Shown here: positions 26,457-40,846 of the stretch, piece after piece | Numbering within the stretch: position 1 is the stretch's first letter | How the letters are laid out: each line of letters starts with the position of its first letter | From: Daphnia carinata | Lineage: Eukaryota > Arthropoda > Branchiopoda > Diplostraca > Daphniidae | Assembly: GCF_022539665.2 (NCBI RefSeq) | Contig: NC_081332.1 | Coordinates: 4,249,884 to 4,313,883 of the forward strand | Length of the DNA: 64,000 bases | Reading direction: 5' to 3' | Notes under the pieces: generated by a model | Database searches by the model: none | Told to the model about the DNA's origin: nothing | What the model saw: only the letters and a program-made list of their open reading frames with translations | Made by a program: the position numbers and the translations under genes

Positions 26457-29400
26457 AGAGGCTAGTCTGAGAACAAAAAAAAAACAACTCAGGAGGAGGG
26501 GTATGTATAATACCTTATACATAAATCATATCGACGAATGTCAAATAGACACGCCCGGCTGCATTGGCCGTGCACCGTCAGCTGGAAAACATTTGCAACG
26601 AAAATAAAAAGTGGAAAACGTGAGAGATATTATTGATATTACATACAGCGAACAAGAAACAAGAAACGATAAAAATAAAATATTATTCTTTAAAAAAAAA
26701 AAAAAAAGGAGTAGAAGAAATCAATAAAGACGTGTGCGTGTCGATATGCAAAAAAAGCGAGCCCGAAAAATCACGAATCAAAAGAATAAATCTTTTTTCA
26801 GGATCGGATTTGTTTAACTGTTAAACATATTCAAATAAAAAGAATTTAGCGAGCGAATAACACGTTTGAAAAAAAATACGAACGGTTGGCTCGTAACTAT
26901 GTCGAAAAGAAATGCTATCAAAAACAAGGAGCTCTCGATTTTTTTTTTTTATAGCGAGCCAATTATGCATACAAATTACTTCAAAATAAAACTGAAAATA
27001 AAATACAAAGTTCGTCTCGAGTCGGATAGATTTCGCATCGCTAGCGGACAAGCGCTTGATTGGGACGTCGCAGGCAAACAAGCTTCCGACACTTTGATGC
27101 AACAAGACCTTCCCTGTCCCGTTAAGGTTGGCATCGTCCCACGCGAACGGAAATCAAACACTGAGAGAAACAATCTAACGAAATGGATACACATACATAT
27201 CAAAGAGTCAATATTGAATCCGTCGCTTTGCCTGTATCCGTTCCCGTCATTAGCATCCAGTTTCCCGTCTTTTTATGTATACATGCATATCCTTTTTTAT
27301 TATTTTCAAACATCCTGTCTTCACAAAAATTCCTTCCTCTTTATAAAAAAAAAAAAATAAAAAAAAAAAAAAATAAAAATGGTCTACCATGAGCGGATGA
27401 TTGAATCAAAATTTATTCGATGAAACTTTGATCGCGAAGGTAATAAAAGGATGTCTTCAAATCAATTTACGTCATCCGAATTTTCACCCGGCCCATTTTC
27501 AAGGCACACGGTAATGTCATCATCTGTTTCGGGAGCCAGCCTCTTTGCATTTCGTAACACACGCGGTATCAACTTTAATATCATAAAGGCCCCTTTAAAA
27601 AAAAAAAAAAAATAGTAAATCTGACTCGCAAAGTAGACTCAAATCGCTATTGCATAGTGCCGCTTAGAGTTAACAACAATAGATTTACATTCACGATTCA
27701 GTCTAAGCGGCAAGTTTGAATAATTAAAAAGCTTGGGCCTCGAGTTTCTCGCATTCGCATAAGTTGGCAGGTCTTTCGTGAATGGCAAACTATTATTCAC
27801 GAGAAAATGGGAAACCTTGCAGTTAAGAACAATAACAAAACTCTGATTTAACTTTGGCCGTTTCAAAGGTGGAAAAAGAAAAGCGGTTGTGAAATTATCA
27901 AGTGAAAGTTTGAATATTTCGAGATCTTTAGTCTAAGAATAGAAAATCCGTGCGTCTGTCGCAGTTTGCATTTATGACAGAAGCAAACTTTTGCTCGACA
28001 AACTTGAATGGTTCAATGCGGCCTTCTTATGTATTTATTTTGCGGCTTACGCAATAAACCACGACTCAATTTCTACTTTATTATTAAATACGCGCGTCTG
28101 CGTAACGGCACCAATAAATCAACATGTTCATTAGGACGCAAAGCGGAGAACTTCCCCGTGTCTGCTGTTAACTAAGAGAGCACATTGACGCCGTCAAAGT
28201 GGGCACAGCAAACTTGTAGTTTCACCGTTCGTCTACGAAGTATTTCAATTATTAACTGCTACTTGCGCGTGAGCGTCATTGTTTGCGTGGGACGATTACG
28301 TTTAAAAACAAACCAAAAAACAAAAATCATGAATTCCATTTTAACTGGACCATCTCCAATTACTGAGATAAACAAAATTCATTTCCGCATTTTTCTTCCG
28401 TTGCGGTTCAAGCCAAAGATGAACAACGTTGCCGCGTCTGGCTCGTTGTGTCAATCGAAATGGCTAATGAAGAGACACGCACACGTCACCGGACTATTTT
28501 GGCCCGTTTTTATTTTTTGAAGGGAAGAGCTTCACAACCTGATGGCTCATCACATGAGCCCACACAAACGGGGAGGTTAGAAATGTTAATTACCAACCCT
28601 AATGGAGAATGAACGCTTGCCAATAATTTTGTTTTTGAGAAATGTTTTCAGTGGGCGGTCAAGGTTGAATGTCACACAGTGACGTCTTAAAAACAAAAAA
28701 CAAAAAAAAAAACGACAAAACAAAATTGCAGACGAAAGATAGACGCATTTTGCTAGACATCGCTGTTCCAAAAAAAATCGTCTACAAGTTTTTTCTCTTT
28801 TTTTTTTTTTGTTGTGAAGACAGGAAATTCAATGTCACGACAGGAAACGTCAAAGTCGTATCGAAAATTAATTGACGTTCAAGGATTCAATCACGCCCAG
28901 ACGCGAGTGAAAAGATTACGTAAAACATTTAAAGGGCGAAACGCAATTCGTTTGATTTAAACACGCGCCAATCATTGCCTTTGTACTTTCAAAACAATTC
29001 GATAACACTGTCAATAATACGCCCGTATTTATGAATGACATTGTAAACATCAAGTAAGACTATATATACCAAAAAAAAAAAAAAAATGAAGAAGAAAAAC
29101 AGACGTCTCCTTATACGAGCGACTATTAGCTTCTAATTGGGTCAACTGATATCGAATACTATTTACGACGGCTTCTTCCATAAGACACTGTTACGTTATG
29201 GGTATATAGTTCAGCAGCCGACATTCGTGTCTATACGTAAACATATTCCGTTCAACTTGGATAATAAAAGTCCTCCATGACCCCTCCCCGTCTTTAATAA
29301 CTTGCTCACCAAACGCAAACTCGATTGAACTTTTTTCATAACCAAATAAAAGTTTACCAACGACGTTCACAATTCGGGACCAAAACATTAATAAACACAT

Positions 29401-29832
29401 TAGCAATAATTTTTTTTTTTAATCCAACGACTATTAATAAAAAAATGAATTTTTTAAAGTTAATAGCTGTTAATGAGGTTACCATTGGCTCCCGATAAAT
29501 AAAACAAACGATCTACCATAGTTATCTACAACGACATTCTTTTTTTATGCGACAGAAAAACATGATGAACCATTCCGATTTGGCTCAACAAAAGGAAGAA
29601 AATATCCTTCTTTTTTTTTTTTTTGCGGTCGACCGGCCCCTTGACTGCGGGATATCTCGTGACGACCCTTTGCCCAAAGATCCCCTCTTTAAGAACCCCC
29701 CTTCAAAAAAAAAATATACCGGATTTAACGACAGAAGGAAACTTGCTACTACTAGACTTGTACTAAAGGATTACGACCGTCAGTCTAATCACACAGCATC
29801 ACAGATACGACCCTCTTTGCTACGGACTCCCG

Positions 29833-29874
29833 TTCCCCCCCCCCCCCCCCTTCTTTTTTTTTCTTCTTTTCTCT
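29833..29874. repeat. 42-nt pure pyrimidine tract including C16
   Basis: TT, then 16 C, then a T-rich C/T mixture with no purine until position 29875. It is a homopurine-homopyrimidine tract able in principle to form triplex DNA. Confidence 0.85.
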
Positions 29875-31782
29875 ATGCGACTGTTTCACGGTGAAGGCTT
29901 TCCGCCTAGTGCCAAATGATGAACTCGGCGGATAACGAGAGGGATAGTAGGCAAAAAGGGGGGGGGGGGGAGATGCTTTTGTGTTAACAGAGGAAACGAA
30001 AAGGAGAAGAGACAAAAGCTCTTGCTTGATCAAGTCGGGGGGGGGGGGCTATTGTCAACGTGATGATGTTGTCTCATCCTCTCTGACGTTTCCCTCTCTC
30101 GATCGGCTTTATATTTTAGTCCAACGAGTAAAGCTGCTGGCTCTCTGTGTTAAGCGAAAATGGGGAAGAATTCATCAAGCTAATTGAAACTGTAATTCCC
30201 CCCTCAAATTATTTTTTTGTTTCTAATAGACAAGAGGCACACATTAAGATTCAATCGATCGATGAATATTAAACGCTAATAAGCACCCATTTTCAATTCC
30301 TTGATTTTTTCTTAAGAAATAAGGCCCTGCCTTTTTTCTTTCTTACTCACATCGATAACATTTATGAAATGTTGATCTTGATCCCGTGGGCGAAAAAAAA
30401 AAAAAAAAAAAAAAACAAGCAAGAAAAGCAATGAGCTTTATTTATGGGGGAAGATGATGGAAAATTATGCCGTCTATCGGCGTGATGAAATTTGATTGGC
30501 ATTCATCCAAACGAAAAAAAAAAAAAAAAACAGGATCACATACAAGAAATGGAAATAAAATTAAGAGACAAAAAAACAAACGCCTACGCTCGTTGTAGCT
30601 AAATACGGCCATGTTACTCTGCGTTAGTGATCGTATCATTGAAGATTATCCCCGACTGATAGTATCTCATCAATTTTTTATTAGATCATAATTCAGATTT
30701 TCTTTCCCATCTTTTTTTTTATTCGACGGCAAAAATGCACCAATTAACCCCGACGATCCCCATCAAGTCTACTACACTGCAATAACTCATTTAATTGATT
30801 TCAAACTTTTCACGAATAATCCACGAAATTCTTTTGCTCTTCAGATTAGAAAACAAAAATAATCGTTTTTGCTTGATTTATCGATCTGCGTCAATGTTTC
30901 ACGATTGAAATAAACGGGTTTTCATCATCGAGATGCAAAACAAAAAAGGAGGGAGGCTCTTAATAAAAGAAAACATCTTTTTTTTTGTTGATAACGAGAA
31001 CTAGCAAAAACATCAGAGATCAATGATTGAAAACATCAAGAAAAACGAAACTACGACCCAAACCGAAGGCAGGCATCCTTCGAATATGCCTTTAATTTCC
31101 TGCATCCTCTTTTTTACTTACATGTTTTACTTGTTTCCATCAATTAGACATCACTGCAGTGAACTCAGAGTTACCACGACGACATGTTTTAACCCACCCC
31201 CTCTTTTTGTTGATTCCTACAGCTCCTCTGCGTATGACATCCCTCCGTACATTTTGTTTTTCCCAGCATTGAAGAGAAAAAAAAAACATGATGAATGGCA
31301 AACAAGTCAAACCTACTCCGATGTAGCCAATCAAAAAAAAAAAAAAACTTTACGTCAAAGAAACAAAAAAAGAGGCTCATATTTCCTTCACGTCACACAC
31401 GTGAAAAGACAATTAGAAACAAAAGGGGGGGGGGCGCGAGCCTTTTCTATTATTACGACGCATTATGCGCAACATTTTTAATTAACAGAACGGTTAGTCG
31501 TGCGCATAACGTGTCTAAATACAACCGACATTCGAATAGATTTTAAAGGAAAATTCCCTAGGAGATGGCAAAGTGCTGTAGTAGATCACATTTATCTCAA
31601 ATTCTATCGCCTCCCTCATTTTCGCCACTACCACAAAACATTAAAAAACATCTCCAGTCTACAATGGTTTATTGACTTTAAGACTACGCCGTGCCTCTTG
31701 TGCAACACTAACAGGCTACTAATTAATCTCTTGTGTTGAGCCGCTATTTCGCCCTGGGTAGATGTACAAAGTAGATCTATCT

Positions 31783-31802
31783 ACACACACACACACACAC
31801 AC
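31783..31802. repeat. (AC)10 microsatellite
   Basis: Uninterrupted AC dinucleotide run. Confidence 0.9.
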
Positions 31803-33368
31803 AGATATGCTGTTAGTTGTAGATACATTATATACATCTTCATTATAATTGGCTGGTGATGCGGTGGAACCGCTAGAGAGATAGAAAGTCGGAAGCGAGT
31901 GGGCTGATATATACTTATTATACAAACAGATTAATGGCAGTCGGGGAAACTGCTTTAGTTACTGCTGTATATATAAGCATATTAAATAGAAAAAAGAGAT
32001 CAACATTCATTCACCATAGGCACAGGAGAAAAAAAAACGGGTAGTGGGGGGCGTTGTGATTAATACGATTGGGGGGATTTAAGAAAAAAAACGGGCGAAA
32101 AACAATCGCATTTGTTATTGTATAAAACTACGCCATGTATGCAACTACACACTCTTAATTAGTGTGTATTTAGGGCTTCAAGTCAACAACCCCTTCAGCC
32201 TGAAAAAAAAAGGGATACAATCGAGTGCTTATGTGCGTATAATGAGCAGCGCCTTGCATTCTCAGCTGTTTGCCTTTTTGCTTGTGGTGCAAATAAAGGA
32301 TTTTCTTTTTGTTTTTATCCTTCCTCTTTTTTTTTATTGGGATGCATTAAAAACAAACAGGAAAAAACGGCACAAGCGACCGCACGACACTGTAAGCCCC
32401 TCGGGGGTTATAAACGCTATACACACTTTGCGGCCTGCGGGATTAACGCTACCCCCAAGACAGTCAAGAAAACATCCCGAGATTTTTTTTCCCCCTCAAT
32501 TTTCTACCCAGAAAATATATTAAGTATTTACAAAAATTAAAGATTCTACCAAACTCTGAGAAAATCGATAATCTCGTAGCATCTCAAAACCATCACCTGT
32601 AGCTATATTGAAATACTCCCGTCAATAAGATTAATAGTTTCCCAGTTAATCAATAGAGGGCGTTTTCCCTTATCCTACACGTACGTTTTCAACAGATATA
32701 TCGATATGGGGAGCTGTACTTCAATTGAAATCGAGAGTACATCGCACGAAAAAAACAAAAAAAAAGAAAAATAGAATTTGTTTTAAAGAGTGTAAGTACC
32801 CACAGGGCTTTTTACAATAATAATAATAACACTATATTCCTTTTTAGGGGGATAAGTGTGTGCCTGCCAGCCTGTTGGATAGGGTTTTTTTTTTTCTTCT
32901 TTCTTCTAGCCTCTGCGGGAGTCACGCAGCGGGCGGATTGTAATATACACCGGCTAACAAAGGTTCGGCGACCTTTTCACGCGAAGAAACCGACAACGTG
33001 ATTGCAAACGATTTAAAATGCGCAGCTACGACAACGGTTCTTTTTAACGAGAAAATAATAAAACCCATTTACCTATTAATAATATCGATCAAACATGACC
33101 CTCTGTGTCCCGTTTAATTTCACAAAAAGGGTGCCAAAGAGAACGCCAACAGCATTTTTTTATTTTGCCGATCCATAAAAATGAACGATTCGATAATCAG
33201 CTGCTGTCAAACCACTTCACGAAGGGCCAACACGTCCGACCCTTTTTCCACAATAAACTGGTGCCAAAATACTTGAACCAAAAGGGGATTTAAAAAGAAA
33301 GAAAACAAGTCACGTGTCTTTGCCGGACGTACTGAGCGTTTAACCCGCTCACAAAGTTTTCTTTAAAG

Positions 33369-33394
33369 AAAAAAAAAAAAGGGGGGGGGGGGGG
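33369..33394. repeat. A12-G14 compound purine tract
   Basis: Twelve A run directly into 14 G. The same A-then-G order appears, on the opposite strand, at 49382-49404. Confidence 0.85.
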
Positions 33395-34338
33395 TGCGAG
33401 TTGAAGAATTGCAGCATTTCATAGCGAAAAACTATCAGTTGTGTGCGCGCAGGTCAAATGCGATATGTAGACGGACAAGGGGACGAAACGGGCCCATTCT
33501 ATACGCAGAACACTTGATACCATGATACCTGTTTCGGGATGCTTGAGCTCGGCAGCCGTTCAGTCTGTCGACGGAATCCTAACGGATCTCTCTCCTCCCA
33601 CATCCGCTCGTCCCGCAAATTCCCAAATTTTTTAGTTTGACAAATGAATTCCATTCGATTTTGAACTTTGAACAATTGCTAAACGAGCTGGGCTTCGAGA
33701 CGTGGATTTGTTTTGTGTTAAAAAACTTTTGAAATCAAACAAAAGGCGCGAAAAGATTTAAGAAAATGGCCTACACGCGGCTACCGGATTTGTTTTCTCC
33801 TGTTCAATGTGCACTAAAAACTTTACAAGTGTGAAAAAACAAAAACTTTGAAAACGAATCTGTGCTTCTACAAACGTCAATCTTCTTTGATTTAATCGCA
33901 GAAAATCACGGTAAGATTTTTTTTTTTTTGTTTCCAAATTCAAACATCTGCTAGTCACGAAGAAAAAGATGTCAACAACTTTGCTCGTTAAATGTTATAA
34001 GATTTATCTCGGTGCGACGTTGGGAATAAAGAAAACACAATGGTGGCAAGTACCGACGGCGGCAACTCACGTCGCATTCCAAGTGTCTACGCAAACATGA
34101 GAGCCGCACCCACTTTTGCAGCGTAAACTTTTACACAATGATATGATGGCCTCTCCTCTGCTATTGTGCAATTGCCAGTTGTTGACTTATTCTCTCCCGC
34201 GTGCAAAAAAGTCTTTTCTTATTCTGTCTTTTCGGAACGCCAACAACCAGATCCTTTTTACGGCCCGAGGGCAATCGAGGTCTTGGCGGGTTGTTTGAAA
34301 AATAACACCCACGCACGCAGCCCAGACGACAAATGTTG

Positions 34339-34346
34339 TATAAAAG
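34339..34346 (+). promoter_or_regulatory. TATA-box-like element in the gene-free region
   Basis: TATAAAAG in a GC-containing context (TTG before, GGGAGG after). It faces the 5-HT1 gene 7.5 kb downstream and could mark an upstream start or a non-coding transcript. No initiator or product was identified. Confidence 0.2.
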
Positions 34347-34843
34347 GGGAGGAAAGTGAAACGACCGAAACTCTTGTAGAATAACATATACACACGCACG
34401 CACGCAGCGAAAAAGAAAAAAAAAATTAAGGCCCTATGTGTCGCTGCTGCCGTTGATGGTGAAGAATCGCAACAGCTCGAGAATAAAAGAGAAAGGGGCA
34501 ACATCACATATAGAAAAAAAAGAGAGAGAGATGAACCGTTTGAAAGAGAAAAGAGGCAATCTCGGTAAGTGTATATATATATATATATTTATATATAGGG
34601 GATATAGATGGCCTTCCGCTTCTAGGTTATAGGTTACAAACAAGTAAAAGAAAACAAAAGATTAACCCGTGCAACAAACCCCAAAGAGTCGATGTGTAAA
34701 ACAAAAAAAAAAACGGTGCAAAATGGTGTGAACGGTTGAAGGGCAATTGTCTTGAAACGCGCCACGGTTGTGGCAATCGTGAGGAAAACGGGTGCACAGT
34801 TTCCACTTGAATCGTAATCATTTTGATCTTTTTTTCTTTCAAC

Positions 34844-34871
<28 letters not shown>
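34844..34871. repeat. A28 homopolymer
   Basis: The longest uninterrupted A run noticed in the window. It could be a retroposed poly(A) tail, but no upstream source sequence or target-site duplication was recognised. Confidence 0.8.
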
Positions 34872-34874
<3 letters not shown>

Positions 34875-35483
34875 AATTTAAAAAACGGAAGGGAAAAACA
34901 AAATGTGTCCTTCCTTTTTTGCATTTTTTCCTTCCCCCCTCTGGTTATTATTTCCTACTCATTATTATCATCCGCTTAGTAGTCTGCTTCATTATTGGAG
35001 AGCAGACGAAACTGATGACGTGACTCTCGGAGACGACACGAAAACGCAGCGTGTCAAACGGCGCTGATAGACGTCCCTCATTATCATTTCAGTCGATATT
35101 TGTGCAAACTCGACAGCACCAGACCAAATCGATAATCCAAATTAAAATCAAAACGATACAAAATCCATCCCTCCGTAGCATTTTTCTTTTTTTTTTCGTG
35201 AGCGTCAGTTACATCGTCTGCGACCGTCTTTTGTTTCAGTTAACTAACGAGATCGTATTCTCATTTCGTTGAGGTCGTTTTTTTACACCGTTTTTATTCT
35301 AAATGGAAATAAATTTTAAAAAAAAGGAAAAATCAAAATAGATAACAAGTGTAAAGAAAAACTGCAAAGACATGGCGGAAACGATGTCTTTGCGTGTACA
35401 CGGATCGTTCGTGAAAATGGGCCAAATCAAGACAAGCTGCACGGAGAAGACCCAATCAGAAGCAGCCAAACTCACGCGCCAAA

Positions 35484-35515
35484 TACAACAAAATGAGTTT
35501 ACAACAAAATGAGTT
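35484..35515. repeat. Perfect 16-nt tandem duplication
   Basis: TACAACAAAATGAGTT occurs twice in direct succession at 35484-35499 and 35500-35515. Confidence 0.9.
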
Positions 35516-37455
35516 CACAAAAAAAAAAAAAAAATTCTCTTGTTATCAATAAGAAAAATAAATAAACGATTATGAAGAGCTTCCGCGTTGATTTGCATGT
35601 TAATCAATTCCTGTTCATCTAGCGGGAAAAAAAAAACGGGATAAATCATCTTCAACTGTACGGCCTATGTAAAATTTTATAGATTCCCTCGGTCTATGAT
35701 AAGAAGATATGCGCATCAGATTCACCGCACACAAGCCACTGGCAGCATTGACAGATGGCGTGTGTCTGTATGTGACAGGCGAGGAGGAAAGAAAGAAAAA
35801 AACTGGCAAGGAGCTGCCAGGAGCTGGAGTGGGCCAATCTTTTGTCAAGGAGTCGAGTGTGTGTCAGAGTCTTCGAAGAAGAGAGAGTGGCAGCATCTGA
35901 CTTATCTCCCCCCCCCCCCACAATTCTTTATTTGTTGTCTATGATGACGTCAGTTTTTTTTTTCGTGATGATAAGGGAGCCCAAAAAAGGTGCGCATCTT
36001 GATCTACAAAGCGAAGATGGATATCGTCTAATTTTGTCAAAACTAGGAAGGAAAATCATCATTGGCTCTTGACGTGTCAAATTCCACGGAATCACAAAAA
36101 GAATACGAAAAAAAAAATGCATTCGGTCTTGTATTTTAATGAAGACGTGCGGCATATTTCACACCATAGGTTATTTTTAAAAGAGGGCAGAAAAAATAAA
36201 TTCTAAAGGGGTCGTTCTACGCATTTTCTTTAGATTTTTATTTTTCCCTGCCTCTACCCGTTCTCGCTTTTCACGGTGTATTGATCCGGCAAGCAAGCGC
36301 AAACATCATACATCCTTCTCCTCCCACTCTGTTGTTAGACTTCCGTCTCTTTCGATCCTACCCACTCTCTCGGCATTCGCCGATTGATTTCATCCCCTTT
36401 TTTTTCAAACATTTTTTTTTTGTTGTTGTTGTTTCAGTTTTCTTTCCCCCGACTGTTTGACTATACAGTAAAAGTGGGTGTCGATGAATGAAAAAAGGGA
36501 TGAAAGTCAATGACAAAAGATCTAATATTTGACAAAGCCAAACACAATAATTCCGCTATTCTCAATCCTGTATCGAAAAAAAAAATGGCATTTATTTAAT
36601 ATCAAAGGCGTCCTCCGATTGTGTTTGTTATAGACACAGACTTGAAGGCCCCCTTCCTTCTTTTTAGACAAATGGATTTGAGATGACAAGATCACGCACA
36701 AAAAGCTTTTTCTTTTCCGCCGTAGTTTATTAACTCGCATGTATCGTCACGTTTGCTCGCAATCGATTTAGATTCTTATCGCGCCCTTCTTTTTTTTAAA
36801 TGACACCAACAATACAAGTAAAAAATTCGATTAAAACTTTAGTATCTTTTTTTTACCTAGAATCATTCAGCCATTATTCACAGCTGGCTGATCTCTTGGC
36901 TCCCCCCCCCATCGTTAACTATCGAAAACATATTGAGCTTCGCTAACAATATAAAAACGATTGTCTATTGACAATCCTTACGAAATGGCTCGAAAAAAAA
37001 GTTCTGTTTCGACACAGACGATTTGCAGACGTTTTCCTTTGCCAAAAAAAAATATATATTGTTTTCCCATACAAAATGGGTTGGCCAACTTCCTTCCGCA
37101 CACAACCGGAAATATTATTTACATGCTGCACCGTTTCCTTTCGATTTTCTTGTGTGGCTTTGCAATTCGTACGAAAATCGTGAAATCAATAAACTTTTTT
37201 TGACGGGCTGGCATCGATGAACAGCCGCCACACAAGCAAAAAAAAAAAAAATATTGTATGCACCGTGATGGGATAAGAAGGGATAAAGAGCGCAAGAAAA
37301 GAAGAAAAGCCCAGACAACAGCATCAGAGAGTAGGAGGGAGGTAGTAGAAGGAGGGCAACGGAGCGTGATGATATATACCACCTGACACGAACAGACTGT
37401 GTGGCTCTTCCCTTTATCCATTTTTATTCTCAAATAAAAAATTATTTTTTTATAT

Positions 37456-37472
37456 ACACACACACACACACA
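37456..37472. repeat. (AC)8 microsatellite
   Basis: Uninterrupted AC run following a TATATA stretch. Confidence 0.85.
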
Positions 37473-40400
37473 AAATATGAAATTTATTGGAAAAAGTAGG
37501 TCGACAAAGTATTGACCAGAACGGCTAACTTTTTTCCCTCTCTTTACACGAGTCTTCTTTTTTATCACAGCCATCCGAGCGGGAATAATGGCTCCTGTTA
37601 CAAAAAGAAAAACGGCCGATCCGCATATTGACTTCACGTTTTTTATTTCGTGAACGCTCCGTTTATTTAAAAAATGGGCAGTAATCGGATGGAAATTGAG
37701 AACGCATGAGAGAAGTAGACAGATTTGAAACGGATGGAATACAACGCTTCATCGCATTTGCATCGATGATGAGCGTGTGACCACTGGAACCGGAAACTCC
37801 ATCACGAATTCCTTTGAAGGAACATCATCTTTTGGCATAGCGCATAAAATACGAGATTTTCATGCTGGCAGACTCCTCCATGCAAAAAAGAAAAAAACGG
37901 CTTCCGAGTCAGCAAAAGCAACGAGTTTCAAATCAGACCATTAATGTCATTGTTTCAACTGGCAACGCTAAAGAGAAAACGCTCGTTAAGTGCGCGCGCC
38001 CTCTGCTAGCAATTGCAAAACCCTCTCGGTTTTTTTTTTTGTTTTGTATGCAGTGGATCAAACGAAACGTGTTGAATAATGAACGCGTACGAGAGAGCTT
38101 TATGAATTCCTCCGGTGCGCTGAAGACGAACAAGAGATTTTCTCAAAAACGGAATTGACTTTTCTTATTCTTTACCCGACACACGCCCTATCAACATCCG
38201 TCTGTAAACAGCACCAACGAAGAGAGGGAATCTTCCGCCTTGTCCTCCTTCAACCCCTGCCCGCCCCTGGAGGGAGGGGGGGGGGTTAAACCGAAAGCAG
38301 AGCACGTACACAGACATACGCATAGAAAATTGATCATTAAAAATGGCTGATTTGGCTGCAACTATTAACGTCTATAATTCTCTCGGAAATATATCGCAAC
38401 ACATTACAGCTGAAACGTATCGTCATTAAAACAATCCCATTTGAAAAGGCTTCAACAGGCCCCGTATTATTTCGATGATTTTTTGCAAGGGGCGAGGACG
38501 GATTTCAAATCCTTCAAAAAGCTCGACGGCTGCCATCTTATGGAAATTGGTTCTCTTAATGATCCTACTCGACCCGACCACTTTTACCCGTCGCTAGTCA
38601 CGCGTCTTCCAATACCGTCACGAGTTCAAGCTTCAAATGAAAGATGACGAATCCCGAAAAAAAATTGGTACTCTTCGCCATGACATCCATCGAGAAAAAC
38701 ATTTTTCTAAATGGCGATAAATTTAAAAACACACAAACCAGAAAGTAAAAATAATTTTTTAAGTGTAGCGCAAAAACATTTTTGATTAAAAATCGTGAAA
38801 AAAAAGGGGGTCTGGTAATGGAGCGTTTTTCGAATTGCGCACGACGCCGCACAATCTTGTCCGCGTTTTCCATCTCAGATACAAAACAATAACTTTTCGA
38901 GAAAAAAAAAAAAAAAAAAACCCATCAAGAACAAAGGGAGCAGACGATGGATGTGGTAGACGTTGCTATTGAAGGGTGGCTAAGGCCACAAAGTGCGTTT
39001 GCCCAACATAAGGGATATCGGTTGAATTCTGAAAAGAAGGGAAGCGTGTTATGGCATAAAGAACACCCAAGTAAAAGGATATATTTATAGAGCTGTGTGT
39101 TTGCCAGTATACTAAGCAACAGACACACAAGTCCATAGATAAATATCAATAACTCATCGTTGTGGTGGTTTCGGCGTTAGCCTCAGGAGGGAAAAAAAAA
39201 AAAAAAAAAAAAAAAGGACCATCGCAATAGACAAAGAATAAGGGGCTGGAAGTGTATTCGAAGCAACACGAAGCGGCGCCAGAGACAGAAAGAGAATGAT
39301 TGGGATGAGCTGTGTATAATTGAATTGCAACTGCGATCTATACGCGCAAGAAGTTTTCTTCGTCTTCTTCCCTCCTCCCCCCCCCCCTTCATAGACACTC
39401 AATAGAGTTCGTGTAATGAATGTCGTGCATCCGAGCAATTCCAGTCGAGTAAACACAACGTTCAAAAAAACAAGAACGGCTATTTTGTTTAGCCACAATC
39501 GCTAAAAAGCAAACGGCTAATAGAATTGTTATCAAAGAGAAAAGGGAACACCAAGAAAAGAAATATCAACAGCAACGACACATTCGTTTCTTTTTCTTAC
39601 TCAAAAAAGGGCAAGCTTCTCGTATAGACTGCGATCTTACTGCCAATTCTTTTTCGTTGTGTGAAAGGCGGATCAGCAGTCGGCTGTCAGTCAAGGGGTC
39701 GTTCAAACTTCCTTTTAAGGAGTTACACGAACAATAAGAAACGACGAGCTTATGTTCGGGGACTGTTTGTGTGTGTACTAGATGACCTTTCCCTCTCGAA
39801 ACCACCAAACTCGTTCATCATACCTCCGCGAAAAAAAGAAATAGAAAATTAGAACTGCAATTTCGCGTGACTACAATGATTGTGATGTGCGTATTGTTGG
39901 GCTCTTTAAACTCTAGTGGATTTAATTTCGCTAGAATCGCAGCCGGAAATGAGATCTCCTGTGTTCGACGTGACGTTATAATAATAAAATACTTTTACTA
40001 ACGAATGCTCTTTTTTTTTTCACCCTAAATAAAATTCACGGAGGAAAAGCCAACATGAAGAGAGGGTACGAGAAAAGTTGTGATTAATGTTGCAAATCAA
40101 GTGAAGTAACAAGTTCCATTGGAGCAAAAGTGTCTGAAAACCAGTAGTTAATTCATCACCGCCTCAATATTTATAGGAAAAATCAATCGATAGACAGATG
40201 ACCCCCCCCCTCCCCCAGAATCCAAGAAAAACGGAAAACCTTTTCTTACGAACCCGATACTTTGTCTCTCCCAAAACTTTTAATTTATTACTACAACCAT
40301 TTTTTTGCATGGACAACTTCGAAAATGGTCATGTATCGACGTTATTTCATGACCCGCTAATTTAAAGGGAAGCCCCCCCAAAACCTCAGTAAAATGATTC

Positions 40401-40784
40401 AACTCGAAATGTTTTAAAAATAGGACAAGTTTTCAATAAAGAAAAAAAGATGATAAAAAAAAAGTTTTAGTAATTGGTGCGATGGGGTACATGGTTCCTT
40501 ATTAGACGCAGGTTGTCGTACCAACGGGCGACCCTTCCCATTTGCTTTGATAGCCAACGTATTCAAATTACAAACATATTACTAATCAAACAAGCAATTA
40601 CGTTGGATTCCCCTGTCTTCATTGATCTCTTTCGAAAAAATTGCAGACGGCCCACTAGAAAAAAAAAAAATACCGCAATAGTTTCAATTAATAAATTTCA
40701 CTTGGGCAACAATACAAACAGCATCGCTTTAATAAATATGTCAATTTTCAGAGACAGCAGATCAAAGTGACGCAAACAAAAATG

Positions 40785-40846
40785 GGAAATGAAAAAACAG
40801 ATTCTCAAAAAAAAACAGATTCAAAAAACAGAAAAAACAGATTCTC
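40785..40846. repeat. Degenerate short repeat of an ACAGATTC unit
   Basis: A-rich sequence in which ACAGATTCTC or ACAGATTC recurs three times, spaced by A runs. It probably arose by replication slippage. Confidence 0.6.

Noticed and set aside
26866-27360. 164-codon plus-strand ORF
   Set aside because: Mixed low-complexity sequence ending in a poly-Lys A run, with no recognisable family and no supporting exons.
34844-34871. A28 run as the tail of a processed retrogene
   Set aside because: Upstream sequence shows no gene-like or SINE-like body and no flanking duplication was seen. Similar runs are common throughout the non-coding DNA.
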